A model generated the notes under the pieces. It was not told the DNA's origin. It saw only the letters and a list, made by a program, of their open reading frames with translations, and did no database searches. From assembly GCA_023264755.1 (NCBI GenBank), contig JAHFVB010000177.1, positions 1 through 8,929 on the forward strand: a stretch of DNA of 8,929 nucleotides, given 5' to 3'. This DNA comes from Mycobacterium sp. (GTDB lineage: Bacteria; Actinomycetota; Actinomycetes; Mycobacteriales; Mycobacteriaceae). The position numbers and the translations under genes were made by a program. Each line of letters begins with the position of its first letter. Within the stretch, counting starts at the first letter, position 1. Below are positions 5,781 to 8,929 of this stretch, one piece after another.

Positions 5781-7373
5781 CTAATTGCTCCGCACTTCAC
5801 TCGAAACTTCCTCCGGCAGCGTCAGATTCACCGGCCGCGCCAACTGGGTCGGCGCCGAGCGGCCGCGTAGTTCGACGATCTCGCCGACGTCCCAACACAG
5901 TGCCTCGGCGTCGAGCGCGCCACTGACCGCGATGGCCGAGGCCAGCACGTGGCCTTGTTCGAGCTTCGCCAATTCGGTGAGCCGGGCGGCTTCGTTGACG
6001 GGGTCGCCGATCACCGTGTACTCGAAGCGGGCTTGCGCGCCGATGTGGCCGGCGATGGCACGTCCCGCGGACACGCCGATGCCAAAGTCGGTCTGGCCCA
6101 ACACCTCGATCAGATCGTCGTGCAGTTCGCGGGAGGCGGCGAGCGCGGCACCAGAGGCGTCGGGATGCTCGATCGGCGCGCCGAAGATGGCCAGGGCCGC
6201 GTCGCCCTGGAACTTGTTGACGAATCCGCCGTGGCGATGCACGGTGTCGACGATGACGCGGAAGAACTCGTTGAGCAGGCTGACGACCTCGGAGGCGGGC
6301 CGGGTGGACGCGAGTTGGGTGGAGCCGACGATGTCGACGAACAGCACGGCGACGTCGCGTTCCTGGCCGCCGAGCTCCGTTCCGCGCTCCAGCGCGCGGC
6401 GGGCCACGTCCTCGCCGACGTAACGGCCGAACAGATCGCGCAGTCGTTGTCGTTCGGCCAGATCGCGCACCATGTCGTTGAAGCCGGCCTGAAGCAAGCC
6501 CAGCTCGCTGGCGTCGTAGATCTGCATGTGGGCGTTGTAGTTGCCGCGCTGCACTTCACCCAGCGCCCACCGCAATTGGCGCAGCGGATCGGCGATCGAC
6601 ATGGCGACCAGCACCGTCCCGGCGAGTCCAATGACCAGCGCGAAGATGGCGAGCAGCAGGATCGGCGTGTTGAGCTTCTCGGCCGGGGCGGTGAGGATCT
6701 CGAACCGGCTGGCGACCAACGCCAGCACGATGGCCAGGATCGTCGCGCCGGTGGATAGCACCCACGCCAGCACCTGGCGCTGGATGACGCCCGGCGCACG
6801 GAAGGTCTGCGGCACTCCGCCGCGTAGGGCGGCGACCGCAACCGGGCGCAGCACCCGCTCGGCCTGCAGGTAGCCGATGATCGCCGTCGCCGTGGCGCCC
6901 AGCGCGCTAGCCACCGCCACGACGGGCGCGGAGTGGCTGGCCACGGGCCAACTCGCCAGGATGAACACGATGGAGCCGAAGCACCAGTTCGACAGGCTGA
7001 TCACCGTGCGGTAGTAGGGCATCCTCAACGCGCGCACGCGGGCCAGCTCGGTCATGGCGGTGTCGTCGCCGCCCAGCAGGGTGTCGGTGCGCTGCCAGCG
7101 AATGACCGGGATCAGCAGCCGCAGGCTGAGCCACACGCCAGCGGTGAACGACACGAACAGGTAGCCCAGGAAGATCGCCAAGTTGAGCGCGGGCAGGTCC
7201 TGCAGCTGGACGCGGTCCTCCGGAGGTAGCCCGAATCGCAGGAAGCCGAGCACGAACAGGGCGCCGATGATGTCGGCCTGCAAGATGCTGAGCGCGAATA
7301 CCGGCCAGGGGGTACGCGCCACCCATCGGACGAATGCGGAGATTCGCCCGATCGATAGCGGCCTGGTCGTCAC
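5781..7373 (-). CDS. Membrane-bound class III adenylyl cyclase with HAMP domain (Rv3645-like)
   Basis: The enzyme makes cAMP from ATP at the inner face of the membrane. Numbered from the GTG at 7373 it has 530 residues: six predicted membrane helices (about 25-48, 64-90, 124-144, 149-170, 200-222 and 237-259), a HAMP linker at about 260-312 and a class III cyclase domain to the end. The catalytic set is complete: metal-binding Asp347 in Phe-Val-Asp-Ile-Val-Gly-Ser-Thr, substrate Lys387, second metal Asp391 in Gly-Asp-Ala, adenine-selecting Asp457, and Asn460 plus Arg464 in the transition-state motif. It should therefore be an active homodimer. The layout and neighbours match M. tuberculosis Rv3645, a major cAMP source linked to fatty-acid use and intrinsic drug tolerance. 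I prefer the 7373 start because a -10 element sits exactly as a leaderless transcript needs; GTG 7421 would give 546 residues, close to the roughly 549 I recall for Rv3645, and cannot be excluded. Confidence 0.93.
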   Translation of the reverse strand: MTTRPLSIGRISAFVRWVARTPWPVFALSILQADIIGALFVLGFLRFGLPPEDRVQLQDLPALNLAIFLGYLFVSFTAGVWLSLRLLIPVIRWQRTDTLLGGDDTAMTELARVRALRMPYYRTVISLSNWCFGSIVFILASWPVASHSAPVVAVASALGATATAIIGYLQAERVLRPVAVAALRGGVPQTFRAPGVIQRQVLAWVLSTGATILAIVLALVASRFEILTAPAEKLNTPILLLAIFALVIGLAGTVLVAMSIADPLRQLRWALGEVQRGNYNAHMQIYDASELGLLQAGFNDMVRDLAERQRLRDLFGRYVGEDVARRALERGTELGGQERDVAVLFVDIVGSTQLASTRPASEVVSLLNEFFRVIVDTVHRHGGFVNKFQGDAALAIFGAPIEHPDASGAALAASRELHDDLIEVLGQTDFGIGVSAGRAIAGHIGAQARFEYTVIGDPVNEAARLTELAKLEQGHVLASAIAVSGALDAEALCWDVGEIVELRGRSAPTQLARPVNLTLPEEVSSEVRSN

Positions 7374-7379
7374 GCCTTT

Positions 7380-7385
7380 ACCGTA
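7380..7385 (-). promoter_or_regulatory. -10 element for a leaderless cyclase transcript
   Basis: On the minus strand TACGGT is followed by six bases and then the GTG at 7373. Transcription would start at the first base of that codon. TAnnnT with this spacing is the standard pattern for leaderless mycobacterial genes. No clear -35 is seen, which is common in this genus. Confidence 0.5.
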
Positions 7386-7441
7386 TCGGGCCGCGGGGAC
7401 GATTAGCGTTGCTGCATGCACCTTGTGTCGGTCGCGAGCAC

Positions 7442-7447
7442 TACGCT
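7442..7447 (+). promoter_or_regulatory. Possible -10 element for the delta' gene
   Basis: TACGCT fits TAnnnT and predicts a transcript start at about 7454, two bases before the ATG at 7456. There is no ribosome-binding site before that ATG, so a leaderless or nearly leaderless message is plausible. No -35 is found at a normal distance. Confidence 0.35.
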
Positions 7448-7455
7448 GGCGACCG

Positions 7456-8661
7456 ATGAGCGGTGTTTTCTCGCGTCTTGTAGGCCAGGACGCCGTCGAA
7501 GCCGAGTTGGTGGGGGCAGCGTCAGCCGCTCGCGGTGACTCGGCTCACAGCACGGTGGCCACCGGAACCATGACACATGCCTGGCTGATCACAGGGCCTC
7601 CTGGGTCGGGTCGGTCGATCGCGGCTTTGTGCTTCGCGGCGGCGCTTCAGTGCACGTCAGAGGGCATTCCGGGGTGCGGCCAATGCCACGCCTGCTCGAC
7701 GACGATGGCGGGCACCCATGCCGACGTCCGCCGGATCATTCCCGAGGGGCTCTCGATCGGCGTAGACGACATGCGCAGCATCGTGCAGGTGGCCTCCAGA
7801 CGGCCCAGTACGGGTCGATGGCAGGTCGTGGTGGTGGAGGATGCCGACCGCCTGACCGAAGGCGCCGCCAACGCTCTGCTCAAGGTCGTGGAGGAACCGC
7901 CGCCGTCGACCGTTTTCTTGTTGTGTGCGCCGTCGGTTGATCCCGAGGACATCTCCATCACCTTGCGCTCGCGGTGCCGTCACGTGGCCTTGGTCACTCC
8001 TCGGCTCGACGCGATCGCTCAGGTGCTCGTCGAAACCGATGGGCTGGCCGAATCCGACGCGCGTTGGGCGGCCTCGGTCAGCGGTGGACACGTGGGCCGG
8101 GCCCGCAGGCTGGCCACCGATGAACAGGCCCGTGATCGGCGCAAGCGGGCGCTGAACCTCGCCCGCGACGCGGCCACGCCGGCCCGCGCATACGCCGCCG
8201 CCGAGGAGTTGGTCGCCGCCGCCGAAGCGGAGGCCAAGACGCTGACGGAAGATCGCAACGAGGCCGAGACCGAGGAACTGAGGACCGCGTTGGGCGCCGG
8301 TGGCAGCGGCAAGGGCACCGCCACCGCGCTGCGAGGGTCCGCCGGGGCGCTCAAAGACCTTGAGAAACGTCAGAAGTCGCGCATGACCCGCGCCTCCCGC
8401 GACGCCTTGGACCGGGCACTCATCGACCTGGCGACGTACTTTCGCGACGCGCTGCTGGTGGCCTCTGGTGCGGGCACCATCCAACCCAACCACCCGGACA
8501 TGGCCGACAAAGTCGCCGCGATGGCTGCGCACGCGCCGCCCGACCGGCTGCTGCGGTGCATCGAGGCGGTGCTCGAATGCCGGGAGGCGCTCGCCATCAA
8601 CGTCAAGCCAAAGTTCGCGGTAGACGCCATGGTGGCGACCGTCGGCCAGGCCCTGCGCTAA
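7456..8661 (+). CDS. holB: DNA polymerase III subunit delta' (clamp-loader subunit)
   Basis: The product is a 401-residue AAA+ family protein of the clamp-loader complex, which opens the beta sliding clamp and places it on primed DNA together with DnaX and delta. The start Met-Ser-Gly-Val-Phe and the length match what I recall of M. tuberculosis Rv3644c. Visible motifs are a Walker A-like Gly-Pro-Pro-Gly-Ser-Gly-Arg-Ser at 47-54, a zinc module with Cys66, Cys74, Cys77 and Cys80, a degenerate Walker B at about 124-131 (Val-Glu-Asp-Ala), and the Ser-Arg-Cys motif at 172-174 that completes the neighbouring subunit's ATP site. Arginine replaces the Walker A lysine, in keeping with delta' being the subunit that does not hydrolyse ATP. 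The last 200 residues are the helical collar region. It diverges from the cyclase gene and is followed by the tRNA promoter. Longer upstream frames on the same strand overlap the cyclase and are not used. Confidence 0.93.
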   Translation: MSGVFSRLVGQDAVEAELVGAASAARGDSAHSTVATGTMTHAWLITGPPGSGRSIAALCFAAALQCTSEGIPGCGQCHACSTTMAGTHADVRRIIPEGLSIGVDDMRSIVQVASRRPSTGRWQVVVVEDADRLTEGAANALLKVVEEPPPSTVFLLCAPSVDPEDISITLRSRCRHVALVTPRLDAIAQVLVETDGLAESDARWAASVSGGHVGRARRLATDEQARDRRKRALNLARDAATPARAYAAAEELVAAAEAEAKTLTEDRNEAETEELRTALGAGGSGKGTATALRGSAGALKDLEKRQKSRMTRASRDALDRALIDLATYFRDALLVASGAGTIQPNHPDMADKVAAMAAHAPPDRLLRCIEAVLECREALAINVKPKFAVDAMVATVGQALR

Positions 8662-8667
8662 CTGACT

Positions 8668-8696
8668 TTGGGACCGCGGCAGGCCTGCCGTAGACT
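8668..8696 (+). promoter_or_regulatory. Sigma-A-type promoter of tRNA-Thr
   Basis: TTGGGA at 8668-8673 and TAGACT at 8691-8696 are separated by 17 bases, the best-spaced promoter in the window. It begins seven bases after the delta' stop codon. Transcription should start near 8703 and give a leader of about 25 bases before the tRNA at 8728, to be removed by RNase P. Confidence 0.65.
8677..8690. promoter_or_regulatory. Perfect 14-base palindrome filling the tRNA promoter spacer
   Basis: CGGCAGGCCTGCCG reads the same on both strands and ends directly before the -10 element. It may be an operator for a dimeric regulator. As RNA it could also fold into a 5-pair stem with a 4-base loop and act as a weak end signal for the delta' gene, but no U-tract follows. 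Confidence 0.45.
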
Positions 8697-8727
8697 CGTC
8701 CCGCCTGCTGCGGTTGCACCAGGCAAC

Positions 8728-8800
8728 GCCGCCTTAGCTCAGTCGGTAGAGCATCTCACTCGTAATGAGAAGGTCGGGGGTTCGATTCCCCCAGGCGGCT
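8728..8800 (+). tRNA. tRNA-Thr (anticodon CGT)
   Basis: A full cloverleaf of 73 bases can be drawn. The acceptor stem pairs GCCGCCT (8728-8734) with AGGCGGC (8793-8799). The D stem is GCTC/GAGC (8737-8740 and 8749-8752). The anticodon stem is TCTCA/TGAGA (8754-8758 and 8766-8770) around the loop CTCGTAA, giving anticodon CGT at 8761-8763, which reads the codon ACG. The T stem is GGGGG/CCCCC (8776-8780 and 8788-8792) with the loop TTCGATT. The discriminator base is T at 8800 and CCA is not encoded. Confidence 0.96.
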
Positions 8801-8818
8801 CTCTTGTGCTGTATGAGG

Positions 8819-8905
8819 TCGGTTGATGGCTGACGTTTCGGCTTCGGTTGATGGGCGACAGTGTTTCGGCTGATGCTTTACACCTACTTCGGTTGATCCT
8901 TGACA
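8819..8905 (+). repeat. Four direct copies of an 18-base element spaced 22-25 bases apart
   Basis: Copies at about 8819-8835, 8843-8860, 8865-8882 and 8888-8905 share TTCGG(T/C)TGAT followed by 3-4 variable bases and GAC or TAC, most with a final A. The first copy is the most degenerate. Starts are 22-25 bases apart, about two helical turns, so all copies face the same side of the DNA. Confidence 0.75.
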
Positions 8906-8923
8906 CTCCCTTGATGAGGGAGT
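8905..8923 (+). other. Hairpin over a possible ribosome-binding site
   Basis: ACTCCC (8905-8910) pairs with GGGAGT (8918-8923) across the 7-base loop TTGATGA. The right arm contains AGGGAG, a good ribosome-binding site, with seven bases left before the window ends. A start codon at about 8930 would be well placed. The hairpin could hide this site in read-through RNA, or it could be a weak terminator; no U-tract follows. Confidence 0.4.
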
Positions 8924-8929
8924 TAACGG

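Larger units (their letters stand above)
8805..8929. mobile_element. Putative terminal region of an insertion sequence, continuing past the window
   Basis: Directly after the tRNA the sequence loses coding character and shows four spaced copies of one element, followed by a hairpin. Iterated sites like these are common at the ends of IS481/IS3-like elements, where transposase binds, and the minus-strand consensus starting TGTCAAG-ATCAACCGAA resembles ends of actinobacterial IS481 elements as I recall them. No transposase frame is visible within the window, and the outer boundary is uncertain; TGT at 8805 or 8810 is a possible first base. An intergenic regulatory array is the alternative. Confidence 0.45.

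Noticed and set aside
8819..8905. CRISPR array
   Set aside because: Spacers would be only 4-7 bases long and the repeats are imperfect, so this is not a CRISPR.

Overview
The window is chromosomal DNA from a mycobacterium, most likely a non-tuberculous species. Two things point there. The DNA is GC-rich, and a block of genes at the edges looks like the Mycobacterium tuberculosis neighbourhood topA (Rv3646c) / Rv3645 / Rv3644c / tRNA-Thr: the end of DNA topoisomerase I with its lysine-rich tail, a six-helix HAMP-class III adenylyl cyclase, the DNA polymerase III delta' subunit, and a tRNA-Thr. These assignments come from protein motifs and remembered gene order; no database search was run.

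Layout. Bases 1-684 hold the 3' end of topA. Bases 867-5720 hold a three-gene cassette on the + strand that lies between topA and the cyclase: a membrane-anchored protein with a duplicated two-cysteine domain (gene A, 867-2030); an 811-residue protein with a helical N-terminal module containing a Trp-Phe-Gly (WXG) motif, a long Pro/Gly/Ser/Ala linker and a C-terminal region like the DUF5632/DUF5631 family of Rv3899c and Rv2082 (2033-4468); and a full-length paralogue of gene A (gene B, 4563-5720). The cyclase (5781-7373, - strand) converges on the cassette. The delta' gene (7456-8661, + strand) diverges from the cyclase over about 80 bases, and both starts look leaderless or nearly so. A tRNA-Thr(CGT) follows at 8728-8800 behind a strong sigma-A-type promoter. 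The last 120 bases contain four spaced copies of an 18-base element and a small hairpin, probably one end of an insertion sequence that continues beyond the window.

How the genes may work together. TopA, delta' and the tRNA are housekeeping. The cyclase makes cAMP at the membrane. The cassette is the accessory part: genes A and B share architecture, exact cysteine spacing and their first residues, and they flank a gene that looks related to ESX (type VII) secretion proteins. Gene A and the central gene are translationally coupled, being two bases apart with the ribosome-binding site of the second inside the first. The simplest reading is an envelope system in which A and B are paired extracytoplasmic sensors, receptors or chaperones for the central protein. 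That role is inference. Hand-counted GC in gene A and the 5' part of the central gene is lower (about 53-60% in sampled lines) than in the 3' part of the central gene (62-87%), which suggests a mosaic or partly acquired locus.
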